A program made the position numbers and the translations under genes. A stretch of DNA of 64,000 bases from Platanthera guangdongensis (Eukaryota; Streptophyta; Magnoliopsida; Asparagales; Orchidaceae), in NCBI GenBank assembly GCA_039583875.1, contig CM077147.1, positions 115,613,938 through 115,677,937 of the forward strand, read 5' to 3'. Below, piece after piece: positions 21,640-33,574 of this stretch (position 1 is the stretch's first letter; every line of letters begins with the position of its first letter). The notes below the pieces were generated by a model. The model was given only the letters and a program-made list of their open reading frames with translations. It did no database searches and was not told the DNA's origin.

Positions 21640-22165
21640 ACTTTTGGGGAGGAAGATCTCATAACAACCAATCCATTTCACGATGAGGTCGTGATCAAGA
21701 CAGTGCTAGATAACTACACAGTGTCAAGGATTCTCAACGGCACTGGTATTTCATTTAACGTACTCTTTAAGCAGACGTTCGACGTCATGAAGGTGGACAA
21801 GCCGCTGAAGGCTTGTGATGGACCATTATACGGCTTCTCCGGCGAGAGAAAGGAAGTAAAAGGAAGCATTAACCTTTTGGTCATCATGTGCGGAATAAAC
21901 AGACAAGAGCCCTTTCGGATAATAGATGAGTCAAACAGTTACAATGAGATCTTTGGGAGACCCCTCCTGAACTACTATCAGGTTGTAGCCTCAACACACC
22001 ATCAGGTAGAAAAGTTCCCTTAGGGAGGAAGACGGCTCAAGATCCGCAGTGATCCAAGGATCGCCAGGGAATGCTACATCAGTGTGGTCAACACGATCGA
22101 TGAATATGTTCCCTCTCGGACTCATAAAGTGAAAACGGGAGACTACCTCCTCCACGAAGAATATT
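21640..22165 (+). pseudogene. Tat-lineage gypsy aspartic protease
   Basis: The frame 21691-22020 reads VLDNYTVSRILNGTGISFNVLFKQTFDVMKVDKPLKACDGPLYGFSGERKEVKGSINLLVIMC...FRIIDESNSYNEIFGRPLLNYYQVVASTHHQVEKFP. The spacing and the motifs D-G-P-L-Y-G-F-S-G, Y-N-x-I-x-G-R-P-x-L and S-T-x-H-Q-x-x-K-F-P identify the Tat/Athila branch of Ty3/gypsy. The active-site triplet expected as D-T-G reads G-T-G, so the catalytic Asp is lost. After a stop at 22021 the traces IARECYISVV follow. No reverse transcriptase remains before the antisense ORF. Confidence 0.85.
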
Positions 22166-22299
22166 GAGAAGGAAGAGCGCAACCTGTAGAGCTTTGCGAC
22201 TAGTATCACTGCTTCATTTCGCACTTTTATGTTACCTTTTTTATTTCTTGTTGAACAACGAATGCATTTTGATAATTGTTTAACATATCGCTAACGATT

Positions 22300-23010
22300 T
22301 CTGCTGTGATATAAGGTCTCTCGGGTCACGTCTAAGTGACATAAACAACAGCCTCTGATATTATAATAATCTTCGTTCAATTGTTTCCCCCTGATCTGCG
22401 GTCTCTGGATCCAATCAAATAGAGGACTTTGAGCCAAGCCCCTAAATCTCTTTGAGCAGTCACCAGAACTAGCTTGAACCCCCTTGATTTGCGGTCCTTG
22501 GATCCAATGGCTTGTGAAGGTCCTTAGGTCTCCGACCCTATTTACCGGCATGAGTTGTCTCCTCTTATCACTACCATAATTCCACTACAATTTCCCTCGT
22601 TGGAGAATCTCAAGATTGGCATACGTGGTAGGCCTTACAAATCTGAGCGAATATTTACAGTAGGAAGCACATCAACAGAGGTATCGTCATCGTTTTAGTG
22701 TCTGTCTGAGGAAAGCCCTGGGCCTGGATGTCATGTACCCCCAAGACGTCCTTTCGGAGGAGCGCTCTGTCTCCGGACACACATAACCCCACTAGACAGC
22801 TTTAGCGACGGAAAAGCTCCACGAGTGTCTTATGCCCAACTGCTACACCACAACCTCTTGCGATAGACTCCCCAGTTCGAGTAGTGGATGTCGTGATCCC
22901 CCTGGAATGTCCTTTTGGAGGAGCGCTCTGTCTCCGGACACCCATAAGCCCACTGGGTGCTTCAGGCGAAGGAAAGCCCCACTGGCCTCTTATAAAGTCG
23001 ATTGGCACAC
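22300..23010. repeat. Short dispersed duplications in the Tat element
   Basis: The phrase TGCGGTCTCTGGATCCAATC at 22397 recurs, diverged, at 22490. The 70-bp block GTCCTTTCGGAGGAGCGCTC...GGACACACATAACCCCACT at 22748 recurs at 22909 (offset 161 bp), followed in both by GCTTNAGCGANGGAAAGC. These are local duplications in non-coding element DNA. Confidence 0.75.
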
Positions 23011-24000
23011 ACAAGCCCTAGTTTCTAAATTAGCAGGTCAGGTCAACCAGACCATCGACGGGGTATCGGCCATATAGTGGGATACCCTGGTTTTCATATT
23101 TACGTATAACCTCATACAAGGGGTAGTAACTAATGAGGTGGCCGCACCCAACAAGAACTCTCTGGTATTCATAAAATGCGTCTAAGGCAAAATCGTACTT
23201 GTTGCGGATACGCACGTGGTATTGTATTTTCTAAGTCGATGAAATCGCAATAAACAAGGCACCAGTGCTTATATATGATGTGAACATTCAGGTAGAGGCT
23301 GCACGGTGTTCAGGCAATCATGCACTATCTAATGCATGATCTGACGTATTCAGAACAGCTCCCACAATGATTGCCCTGGTTATCAGTTGTTCTCGGCTTA
23401 TTTTCCTTCGGTATTCCAAACTGTTGAATAGTATAATGTGCAGTTCCCAATATAATGGGCGCATGGACTACAAGTCCCATCTGGTGGGGGGAATTCTCAT
23501 GCTAACCATTATTCTCCTAATTATAACGAGTGGACACAATACTATGCACGCATCGGGTTATCACTATAACATGGCTCTCTGGTCCTCAAACGTTGAGACT
23601 GTCTCAGCACTATCCATGGGATTGTGCAGTGACCACATGATGATCATTCTATATCGAAGGAGCTTATCAATGTTATCATCACGATTGGATATCTTCAGAC
23701 TAGTAAGTCATGCATAATACCTCATAACCGAGTGTATACGTTATTTGGATGAGCAATGGATCGATAATTGATACAAAGAAACATTTGCGACTTCGATGTA
23801 CGCACAGATTGTTCAGTAAAGGTACGCAGTAAATAATTAAGCACAATTACATATGAAATGTATATGTATTTGCAGGAACACAAGGAGAGATCTTAGTTAA
23901 AGTCAAATATTATCATTTCATTTCCAAGACATATACAAAGCAAAGGGGTTGTGTTTACAAAAAATATTCTCACAGTCACTCAAAAAAATAGAAATACAGT
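23011..24000. other. Interval without a recognisable feature
   Basis: This lies between the Tat protease remnant and the end of the antisense ORF. A 116-codon plus frame (23367-23714) is hydrophobic and unlike any family I know. I see nothing else. Confidence 0.5.
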
Positions 24001-24121
24001 TATTCCTCCTCGGAATCCAACTCTGCCGCCATATTTTTTCCTCGGCGGACTTGACATTTTTATGAGACCTCGAAGAACGATTGTATCCTCTTGATGGATT
24101 TTTTGATCGTGCATACTGCTC

Positions 24122-24930
24122 CTATTCTTCCCCTGCCTCAGGATCAGCGACCTCCTCGACGGTGTCGGTGCCCTGCCCGGCGGACTCATCCTCCAAATCA
24201 AGGACTTTAGCATCCGCATATTCATTGAATAGTGCCATGTAATCAATACTAGCAAATTCGTCCTTTGGCGCACCATGCTCCCTCAAAAGGTCAAGAGTGA
24301 ACTCCACGGACCTCTTGGACAGTCGAAGTACCGCTCACTGATATTTCAGGTTTTCCACATTAAGGCTCACTTGAAAGACAATGAAAGGATTTAGTAAGCG
24401 TGGACGGGTATGCGTCGTCGCCCTTACTCAATGAATTATATATTACCTTTAGCTTTTCGTGCAGACGGGCGTTCTCAGGCAAAGAATCTTCAAGAGCGCA
24501 TAGGGTGGAGTAGTTGTACGTGACCACCCTCAGGGTAGTTGCGGCAGATTTCTTCGAGATGTCCTCCATGTAGACTTTCCTCATCTCCTCCAAGTCTTCT
24601 TTGTCAAACGCCACATAAGAGACCGCAAGAGCATCCGACAAGGTCAGCCCAGACTCCCTACAGGAGAGAAGGTTAATACTTAGGTTGATGGACTCAGAGT
24701 CCCGCAGCATCAGTGGGTTTTCCCAGAGGTCGAAGAGGTCCTCCTAGGCCTGAAAAGGTGGGAGCCCCGCCGTCACCCGCAGCAGTTCACAAGGTTCTGC
24801 ACTTTTACTCGAAGTACTCGCCCCGCTTTGCGCGAGCTCAACCTCCCTCCTCGAGTATTGAGTGTGTCGTCTCTCGGTGGCAGTCAGGACGTTCCTGAGA
24901 GGTTGGTACGGCTTCAACGCCAGTACCATC
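24122..24930 (-). pseudogene. Antisense ORF of Tat-like element, C-terminal segment
   Basis: Minus-strand frames 24926-24744, 24707-24360 and 24304-24122 encode charged, coiled-coil-like sequence (LTLSDALAVSYVAFDKEDLEEMRKVYMEDISKK, then ALEDSLPENARLHEKLKVIYNSL) and an acidic C-terminus (LREHGAPKDEFASIDYMALFNEYADAKV...DPEAGEE). This is the tail of the putative gypsy-type transposon protein whose conserved domain lies at 36578-36853. The Sirevirus-like copia inserted at 24931-24935 separates the two pieces. The antisense position relative to gag-protease (plus strand) is that described for the extra antisense ORF of Tat-lineage elements such as Grande and Retand. Confidence 0.65.
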
Positions 24931-24935
24931 AGAAC

Positions 24936-26486
24936 TGAAATATAGGGGTTAGATTTGATTTACTCTGGAGGGGGGTGAATATAGTAATTTAAATCTTTTT
25001 GGTTGTTTTTAGATTTTTTATCAGAGTGAAAAATAAGTGATATCAATATTAACAGGAAGGAAAAACAGTCTAAGTTAATTTACTCCAACACAACACAGAA
25101 ATATATCACAGCACAAAGTAAATAGGCAACTAGACAACACAAGAATTTTATAGTGGTTCCCCAACCTGGGTACATCCACTCTTCTACCACCCTGGTAGGA
25201 ATCCACTAGCAGGTTTTTGATCGGGTGACTGCCACCACAAGATCTATTTCCAGAGAGATCTCACAACCCTTTGAGTTTTTGATCAGATGCCCATAAACCA
25301 AATAAACTTTTGAAGGGAGTTAAAACCATTTATACAGGAGGGGAGAGAGATTTGATGATGTCTTCTCTTTCTCAAACAACTGAGAAGACTTAGTGGTTTG
25401 CTGTTGTCAAGACTTCTTCACAAATCACTTGAAGCATTGCACAGGGTGTAGGTCTACTGCCTTGACTTGAGATGATCTAGGAACTTCTGACTGATTCAGA
25501 GATTGTTGTCCTTGAAAGCTCCTGGAGTTGAAGTTGAAGAATACTCTTGATAGTGATGGTTGTTCTTCTTCTTCTTCAGTAAGATCAAGGTGAAAACAAA
25601 GTGTTTTCTGCACAGAGAATTTCTGAATATTGTTTCTGTATTCTCTAGTTATCTCTATTACTTCTTATCTTCTCCTTTGAATTTTAAATTCTCTGCATTG
25701 AATGTTGATTGTCTGGAGAATGAAAATCGGCTGGAGAATAATGTCTTTAATGAATTTCTCTAACTGTCTCATTTAATTAAACAAGTAATTAACCTGATGA
25801 AGACCATAATTAATGTTGCCAATAACGGCTATATTCAGAGAATATGTGCATTAATTACTCAGGAAATTATTGCTAAATAATATATGGAATATGGACAGAA
25901 AATGAGGAAAATTCTAAGTCTGGAACTGTAACAGAAATCGTCGAGCATAGAACAGATTTCGTCGACCTAAGATCCATGTTCGTCGAGCTGAGAAATCATG
26001 TTCGTCGGCCTGAGAAAACTTGTTCGTCGACCTGAGATCCAAGTTCGTCGACCTGAGCACGGCGAACTGCATTTTGTGAATAACTTGCCAATTCTGTGGT
26101 CCAAGTTCGTCGATCATAGATTCTATCTTCGTCGATCTGAGTTCAGAGAAAATATTCTGGAAAGAATATGTTGAAGTTGAACTTCAGACTTCGTCGACCT
26201 GAGCTCGAATATCGTCGAGCTCAACTCAGAGAATTAACTCTAAGTTCGTCGATCAGCGATCGACGATCGTCGAGCTGAGTTCGAAGAACGTCGAACTCAT
26301 ATACAGAACTTTGAATTTCTTCTAAGTCTTGAGTCAATCTGAGGTCTTCTGCTGGCTGATCCATGTAATGTTGAACCTAAAAACTTAGCATATACTCTAG
26401 GACTCAAATACATGACCCTGGTTATACATTGTGGGTCAGACATCCTAATTAGTGAACCTAGCCCAAATCCAACTAGGGATCCAACA
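24936..26486 (-). repeat. 3' LTR of the Sirevirus-like copia (1551 bp)
   Basis: It matches the 5' LTR at 35331-36308 from end to end, except that it keeps about 570 bp (roughly 25281-25851) deleted from the other copy. It contains an array of TTCGTCGA / CGTCGAGCT motifs (25938-26300). The ends are TG...CA. Confidence 0.93.
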
Positions 26487-26505
26487 ATCTCCCCCTATTT
26501 AGGTG
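26487..26505 (-). other. Polypurine tract of the Sirevirus-like copia
   Basis: Minus strand AAATAGGGGGAGAT lies directly before the 3' LTR start. This is the usual site of plus-strand cDNA priming. Confidence 0.85.
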
Positions 26506-26658
26506 AGGTCACTAACAATATAAAAAGAAAAATGATTACAAAGCAAAATAAATATATCTGACAGAAAATTTAAATCATTCAGCAGATATGTACATAATCA
26601 AAATCTTTGTGATAGTTCAAACAAGTATAGTTCAGAAAATAACAACCAAACAAGATAT

Positions 26659-29546
26659 TCATTTCTTCTTCTGCTTTTCCTTGTCAGCTTTGTTTTGCTT
26701 AGAAGGCTGTGTGAACTTGATTTCTCTATTAGTATTGGCTACTTCTCTTTTGGACATGGTCATGCTTGCAACTCCAATTATATTGAGAGATGTTGCTCTA
26801 GGTACAGCAGTCTCTGGATGCAAGTTCATATAGGCATCTACATTGAAAAATTTGTTAGCATTTTCATACATTTTCAGCTATTCTTTCCTGTAGGTTGACA
26901 TGGTAGAGTATTGTGATGGATCTCTGCCTTCAGCTTTGCTTTATTAATCATAGAGAGTCCAACAAACTCTTGAAATCTAGTTATTCTTGCTGTTGTATCC
27001 TGTTCAGGATCCACAAAGGGAATTGGTGGAGAATCTGGCCTTTTTGTACTTTTAGCCTTTTCAGTTTCAGATGATTTATGTTGTTGTTGTTGCTGCTGCT
27101 GTCTGCTGCTTGAAAAATATCTTTGCTGACTGCTTATTTGAGATTTTGAAGATCTACCTGGTTGTCTTTGATATGTTTGAGCATATGGAGTAGATATCTG
27201 AGAACTGCTTCCTGAAGCACCAGCTGCTGGAGGAGGAGCAGGAGGAGGACCTCTTCAGTTCCTTTGAGAAGGAGGAGGAGAGTACATTCTATTCTTCTTC
27301 CTTGCTTTTTGCTCATTCTTGGATAACCACATCCATGCTGGCATCCCTGGATATGGAGTGATATTCTGCAGAATATAGTATGGAGTATCATGAGTGGGAT
27401 TTGGTTTGGGAGCAGCTTTGGGAAGAGTCTTTCTCTTCTTAACAGCTTTCTTCTTAGCTTTAGTATTATCAGAATCATCATCATTATCTTCATCATCAGA
27501 AGATTCATGAGGATTGTCATATAGATCTTCAAGTGCCTTCAGAATGTCTTTGGAGATTTGTTTTCCAGCCTGAGGTTGTACTAAAGGTTCCGGAAGAGCT
27601 GGAATATCTGTCACTATAGTGCTTTCAGCAACTATTTTATTTTATTCTTCTATGTCAGCAAGAATGATGTCATCTAACTCTGGTACAGGACTATCATTCA
27701 TCTTATATGTGGGAGGTGAGATAGCTTTTGGAGGGGATGATACTTTTGTAGGCTCTGTTCTTGCAAACTTGTTTTAAGTTGCTTAGCAACTGTAGGACTT
27801 ATTGGAGAAGTATATGGTACAATAGTCATAGAATGCTTTGTGCAGACTACTGGAAGAAAGTTCAAATGAATTGTATCAAAAGAATTTAATAAACTGAATA
27901 AATCAATTGTGGGATTGACAAAGCAATCACCCACAGTCAAAACTTCGGGCATATCTATAGCTGTATCTGTACATAATGTATCAGTTGTTACTGACTCAGC
28001 CTCTGTAAGCATATGTACATCAGTCTCTGCATCTGTAAACAGAATTTCTGCTGCTGCTGCTGCTGGAGCTGGAGCTGCTTCTTCATTGAGCATCTCCCCC
28101 TGCCTGATTTCAGTGTATACTGGGATCAGGCCCCTAGAAGAAGAAGAAGGGACAGAGGAGACAGCAAGGAGAGCAGCAAAAGAAGAAATGGAGGCAGCAA
28201 GAGGTGTAATGGCCTCTGCTATGAGTTGCTTGAGAACTGGAGTGATGTGCTCCAGGATGGTGGAAATGGAGGAGGAATCTATATCCATAAACTCTGGTGG
28301 AGTTTGAGTATATACAGATAGATGAGGAGAAGGAGTGACATCAGATGGAAGAACATCTGGTATGATGTCATCCTGCGAAGTAATGCAGTAGGAGATGGTA
28401 TTGGAGTGGAATGGTGATGTACATGTGAAGTGGGTGTAAATGGTATGGAGGTGAGTAGATTAAAAGTGGGGGATGACAGGAATGTTCCAGGATGTATGTC
28501 ATGAAGATGAGGTGGAAGAGGAGATGAAGGTGGGGTGATGTGCTCAGGAGATGAAACTGGTGTGGAAGATGTATTGGTGAAGCATGTTGTTGTTGAAGAG
28601 GAGGTGGTGATTGAGGAGATGGTGAATGAATGCTGGTGGAGGGAGGGACAACTTCTGGAAGTGGAGGAGTTGTTGTTGGAAGATGTGTTGTTGAAGGAGG
28701 AGGTGGAATGGGAACTTCTTCAACACTAGAGTGGGGAGTGGCTGGTACAGCCCTGGTGCCCTCAGAAACCCTGGAGGAGGTAGAAGCACAAGATGGCTTT
28801 GTGATGGTCCTCTCCCATCTGCCGAAAAGGGCAGAGATAAGCCTCTTCGAGGCATTAATGAACACTGTCGTGGAGACCAGTAGTTCAGGAACCTTTTCTT
28901 GAAGAAAGATTCCCAGAATCCTTGCAAAACACACTTCCTTCTTTGTGTTTTTCTTCTTTATTAACTCAAACAATATTTGTCCTCAGTTTATCTGTTTCTT
29001 GTTAACCAGAGCACACATCACAAGGAACTGGTGTCTGGTGATGTAATCGTGTGCGGTATGTTTGCCCAGCAACACTTTGCCGACTATGTCTGCCAAAAAC
29101 TTATATTGGACAGACAGATTCTTTTTCAACAGTTTATTGGGGTTTCCTTCTGTGTGCCCCATAGTAATCAGCATACTCTCATATTCTTCAGTATCTATCT
29201 CTATGTCATCTTCTCCGGCAGATAAATCAAATATTTCAGTAAGAACTGTATGAGACAAAATAACATGAGTGCCGCTGATAGTGCCTATCATGGTGTTTGC
29301 ATCCGGAGACGTTGCAGAGTAAACTCATTCCCTTATTTCAATGGCTGATAACTTGATTCGTGTAATCATGAACTTTTTCAGTTTTTGTTCTTCACACAAC
29401 TGGAGGATGTTGATGAATACTTGATCAGTATGGGAGACCGAGTCGAAATCAACATCAAATCCTGTGTCGAACTTCATTGCAGCAAGGTTGTTCGCCGAAA
29501 TTGTTATTAGTTCGCCTGCAAAATAAAACAAAGAGATCAAGTGCAA
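26659..29546 (-). pseudogene. Sirevirus extra (env-like) ORF downstream of pol
   Basis: Minus-strand frames follow one another with a few stops and shifts: 29546-29325, 29291-28983, 28973-28368, 28288-27698, 27614-27134, 26871-26659. The N-terminal third contains FDSVSHTDQVFINILQLC, then GTHVILSHTVLTEIFDLS, LADIVGKVLLGKHTAHDYITRHQFLVMCALVNKKQINWGQILFELI and CFARILGIFLQEKVPELL. This is a conserved block found in plant retroelement-associated ORFs of gag/pre-pol or env-like type. A Pro/Ser/Thr-rich middle, an acidic stretch (SSDDEDNDDDSDNTKAKKKAVKKRK) with a basic cluster, and a Gln/Ser-rich end follow. Its biochemical role is unknown. In Sireviruses the ORF at this place is called env-like, but I see no clear membrane segment here. 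Confidence 0.7.
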
Positions 29547-29619
29547 GGGAACAGAAAGCTCGGGACGGATCTCGAAGCAAACCTAGATATATGATTTTCA
29601 GAATATGAAGTGGCAGACT

Positions 29620-29885
29620 CCGTCCGACGAAAAATAAAAATTCTTCGATCTGGGTTCGACGAAATATTTTATTGACAAAAGAATTCGTCGATCTCAGTCA
29701 GAAGAAGTGAAAACATTTCGTCGAGTTTACTTCGACGAAAATTTTCTGAAGCAATATCGTCGATCTCCTTTCGACGAAAAGAGCTTCACACACAGAGAGT
29801 TCGTCGATCTCAGTTCGATGAATTTCTCAAGAACTCTTCTCAGTTCATCGATCTCCGTTCGACGAATTGAGGCAAATTCTTCGAC
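29620..29885. repeat. Palindromic TTCGTCGA...TCGACGAA array in Sirevirus spacer
   Basis: Several near-palindromes of the form TTCGTCGA, 6-8 bases, TTCGACGAA occur between the extra ORF and RNase H (for example 29718-29742 and 29756-29780). Similar arrays are at 33298-33545 (between gag and protease) and in both LTRs. Confidence 0.85.
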
Positions 29886-29898
29886 CGCAGACAGAAAT

Positions 29899-31848
29899 TT
29901 AAATTAAGGCCTCTTCATTGATCATACCTAGCTGATTTATAAAGAACAGATGATTCCTCTCATCCAGGGGTTTGGTGAAGATATCTGCTCTTTGCAAATC
30001 AGTGTAGATGTAGACAAGCTTAATTTTATATTTGTCAACACACTCTCTAATGAAATGATGTCTGATATCTGTATGCTTAGTTCTACTATGATGCACTGGA
30101 TTTTGTGCAATGGAAATTGCACTTGTGTTATCACATAGTAAGGTTGAATTATTTAAGTTGAAGTCATAATCTAGAAATTGATTCTGAATCCACAGCATTT
30201 GGGAACAGCAACTATCAGCCGGTATGTATTCTGCTTCAGCAGTTGAAGTAGACACAGATGACTGCTTTTTTGCAAAACCAAGGCACTAATCTCATATCAA
30301 GGAACTGGCATGTCCCTGAGGTAATTTTTCTGCCTCCTCTACATCCAGCAAAGTCAGCATCTGAGTATCCAGTCAACTCAAACTCTAACTCAGTTGGATA
30401 CCAGAGTCCTACACTAGGACAACTCTTTATATATCTTAAAATCCTTTTTAAGAAAATAAGGTGAGATTTTTTATGGTTCACCGGAAACCTAGCACAAAGA
30501 CATGTAGCAAACATGATGTCAGGTCTACTTGCTGTAAGATATAACAGGGACCCAACAATGGTCATATATTGTTTCTGATCAACAGGTTTTCCATGTTCAT
30601 CAGAGTCAATTACAGCATTTGTAGCCATAGGTGTTTTCTTGGCTGAGACATCTGACATCCCAAACTTTTTGATTAGCTTCTTAGCATACTTACATTGGGA
30701 TATGAAGATGTCATCAGGTAGTTGTTTCACTTGGAGACTAAGGAAGTAGGAGAGCTCACACATGTTACTTATTTCAAACTTTGAATGCATGAGGTCAGAG
30801 AACCTCTTGCATAGTTTGGAATCTGTAGACTCAAAAATAATGTCATCTACATAGATTTGTACTAACAAAATTTGATCTTTATGGTGTCTAGTGAATAATG
30901 TCATATCTACAATGCCCCTAGAAACTTATGCTCTACAAGAAAGCTAGCTAAGGTTTCATACCAAGCTCTTGGAACTTGCTTTAAACCATAAAAAGCTTTA
31001 TTCAATTTAAAGACATAAAAGTGATGAGTTGGAGAGATAAAACATGGTGGTTGCTCCACATAAACTTCTTTTTTAAGTTCACCATTCAAGAATACACTCT
31101 TGACATCCATTTGGTATATCTTGAACTTTTTGTAGCCAGCATAAGCAAGAAAGATTCTGATTGCTTCCAGTCTTGCAACAGGTGCAAATGTCTGCTCATA
31201 GTCAATATCTTCCTCTTGCCTATAGCCTTGAGCAACCAGCCTTGTCGTGATCCTTATGATAACACCTTGGGCATCAAGCTTGTTTTTGAACACTCATTTA
31301 GTTTCAATGACTGGGTAGTCTTTTGGTCTTGGAACTAAATCATAAACTCTGCATCTCTCAAATTGGTTGAGCTTCTCTTATATTGCAATAATCCAGTGGG
31401 GATTTTGCTCTGCATCTTTAATGGATTGGGGCTCAATTTGAGATATGAAGTAGACATGCATCAAGTCTTGGTTGAGTTGATGTCTTGTCTGCACACCAAC
31501 TGAAATGTCTCCAATCACTTGAGATACAGGGTGATCTCTAAGTGTGACAAATTCAGTAGGTGGAGTTGGTTGAGCAACAGCTTGGGGAATAAATTCCTCT
31601 TGTGCAATTGTGGTAGCTGTTGTTAGCTCTTCACTGATTTCAGTGTTTTCATCTTCACTGTCTTCATCTTCATTGTCTTCAGCAATTTGTGGAGAAGGAT
31701 GACTAACAACCTCATTAGTGAGGGTTAATTCATTCAGCTTCACACACAAATGTGGTTCCTGCAAAGAGTTACTGGTAGAAATTTTTTTCTCTTTGTAAAA
31801 CATGTTAGTTTCATCAAATAAAATATGTACAGATTCTTCTATTTTCAT
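29899..31848 (-). pseudogene. Sirevirus-like copia reverse transcriptase and RNase H
   Basis: The RT begins in the 31848-31378 linker frame, continues [71 protein letters not shown] (31293-30907) and, after an in-frame stop at 30907-30909, LLVQIYVDDIIFESTD (catalytic YVDD intact) to about 30300. RNase H then reads GYSDADFAGCRGGRKITSGTCQFL and, after a frameshift near 30255, STAEAEYIPADSCCSQMLWIQNQFLDYD...NTSAISIAQNPVHHSRTKHTDIRHHFIRE, ending QRADIFTKPLDERNHLFFINQLGMI. Another stop lies in the linker near 31290. Decay is light: mostly single nonsense changes plus one frameshift. Confidence 0.92.
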
Positions 31849-31965
31849 GATAGATTTATTAAATACCCTATAAACTTTGCTTACTTAGAAATATCCAAGA
31901 AAAATTCTCATTTCAGTCTTGGCTTCAAATTTTCTAATGTGTTTCTTATTGTTGTTGTGAATGTA

Positions 31966-32620
31966 TCATAAGCAACCAAATATTTTAAAATAGTCTACTT
32001 TAGGTTTCTTCCTTTTAAGTAGCTCATAAGGAGTCTTATTCTTAAATTTGTGTATAAGACTTCTATTCAGTACATTATTTGTTGTGCTCACAGCCTCTGC
32101 CCAAAAGGATAGGGGCAAATGAGGATTTGCAAGTAATGTGCCTGCAGATTCAATTAGGATTTTATTCTTCCTTTCAGCAACCTCATTCTGTTGAGCTGTT
32201 CTAGGAGCTGAGAAGCAGTGTCTGATATCTTCATTCTCACAAAACTCTTGTATAAGAAGAGACTCAAACTCAGTACCATGATCACTTCTGATCAATGCAA
32301 CAGTAGTAAAGTACTCAATTTGTATGTTCTTGAGAAAATCTGTAAGAATCTTGAAGTTATCAGACTTATATCTTAGAAAGAATACTCACGTGAATCTAGA
32401 GAAGTTATCTACAATCACTAAAATATAAGATTTTTCTCCTAAACTTTGTACAGCAATAGGGTCAAAAAGGTCTATATGTAACAAGTACAATATTCTAGGT
32501 GAGTCACTTTTATTTACAGATTTGAAACTATTTTTTGTTTGTTTGCCTAATTGACAAGCCTTGCATAGGTTTTCCTTCTTGTAGGGGCAAGAAGACAATC
32601 CTCTAACAAGGTTGTCCTTA
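31966..32620 (-). pseudogene. Sirevirus-like copia integrase
   Basis: The frames 32598-32386 and 32295-31966 contain the pre-integrase zinc region (CPYKKENLCKACQLGKQTKNSF) and the catalytic triad: D in HIDLFDP, D in IRSDHGTEFES and E in QNEVAERKNKILIES. These are the copia-type DDE signatures. A short break separates the two frames around 32386. It would have integrated the element cDNA into the chromosome. Confidence 0.9.
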
Positions 32621-32667
32621 GATAGTCTGGCAATGTTTTTCAGATTAACATTACCTAATCTCGTATG

Positions 32668-33090
32668 TCAAAGGTCATTATTGTCACTAGTTTGATTGAA
32701 CAAACAAATTTCAGATTTATCTGACTGGAAGTTAACTATGTAAATGTTTTCTACTCTAGTGTCAGTCAATAATACATGGTTATCTAAAGAAGTAATAAGA
32801 CAGGAGGTTTTATTAAACGATACCTGAAACCTTTCATCACATAACTGATTTATGAAGATGAGGTTATGCTTCAGTCCATTTACATATGCAACCATCCTGA
32901 AGGTGACTGCCTCAATCTTGACTTTTTCCATAGCTTCAGTCTGGTCACAATTGGAGTCACCAAATATTACTTTTGGTCCTAACTTTGACTTGAAGTTGAT
33001 TAGGTTGTCCTTGTTTCCAGTCATGTGTTTAGAACAGCCACTGTCCAGATACCATCGTTGCTCTGTAGTGGGATAGTCTTTCACCTGCAA
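32668..33090 (-). pseudogene. Sirevirus-like copia aspartic protease
   Basis: The frame VKDYPTTEQRWYLDSGCSKHMTGNKDNLINFKSK...KVIFGDSNCDQTEAMEKVKIE carries the active-site D-S-G in WYLDSGCSKHMTG, unchanged. It is a domain of Gag-Pol, upstream of integrase, as in all Ty1/copia elements. Confidence 0.9.
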
Positions 33091-33574
33091 AGAAACAGAT
33101 TAGCTATTCTTGACACAGGTTAGCTTGGGTCCTTCTTTCTTCACATAACTAAAACTGGAAATGTAAGAGTATTCCGGTTGGCATTTATATCCTAAGATAT
33201 GATATCTTCTAGGTGGAATAATTCATTGATTAAATTGGTTTATAGATGATCTTGGTTGATTATGAGTTTTAGAAAAATTAAAATTTTTGTTAACTTGAAT
33301 GGATTCGACGAATTTGAGTAAGTTCGTCGATCTGAGTTCGACGAATGGGGATGAGTTCGTCGAACTTCACTCAGAGAATGAGAATATTCATTCTCTGAGC
33401 CCAAAATCGTCGATCTCGGCTCAACGAACCAAACTGATTTTGTCGATCGCAGTTCAACGAATAGTTATAGTGAAAGTTTGCGTTAGGAGTTCGTCGACTA
33501 TAGTTCGACGAACTGTACACATTTCGTCGATCGGAGTTCGACGAAATCTGTGGAACATTGTTGTAGTTAGGATT

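Noticed and set aside
23367..23717. 116-codon hydrophobic plus-strand frame
   Set aside because: No family resemblance, no gene context, and it lies in decayed Tat-element DNA.
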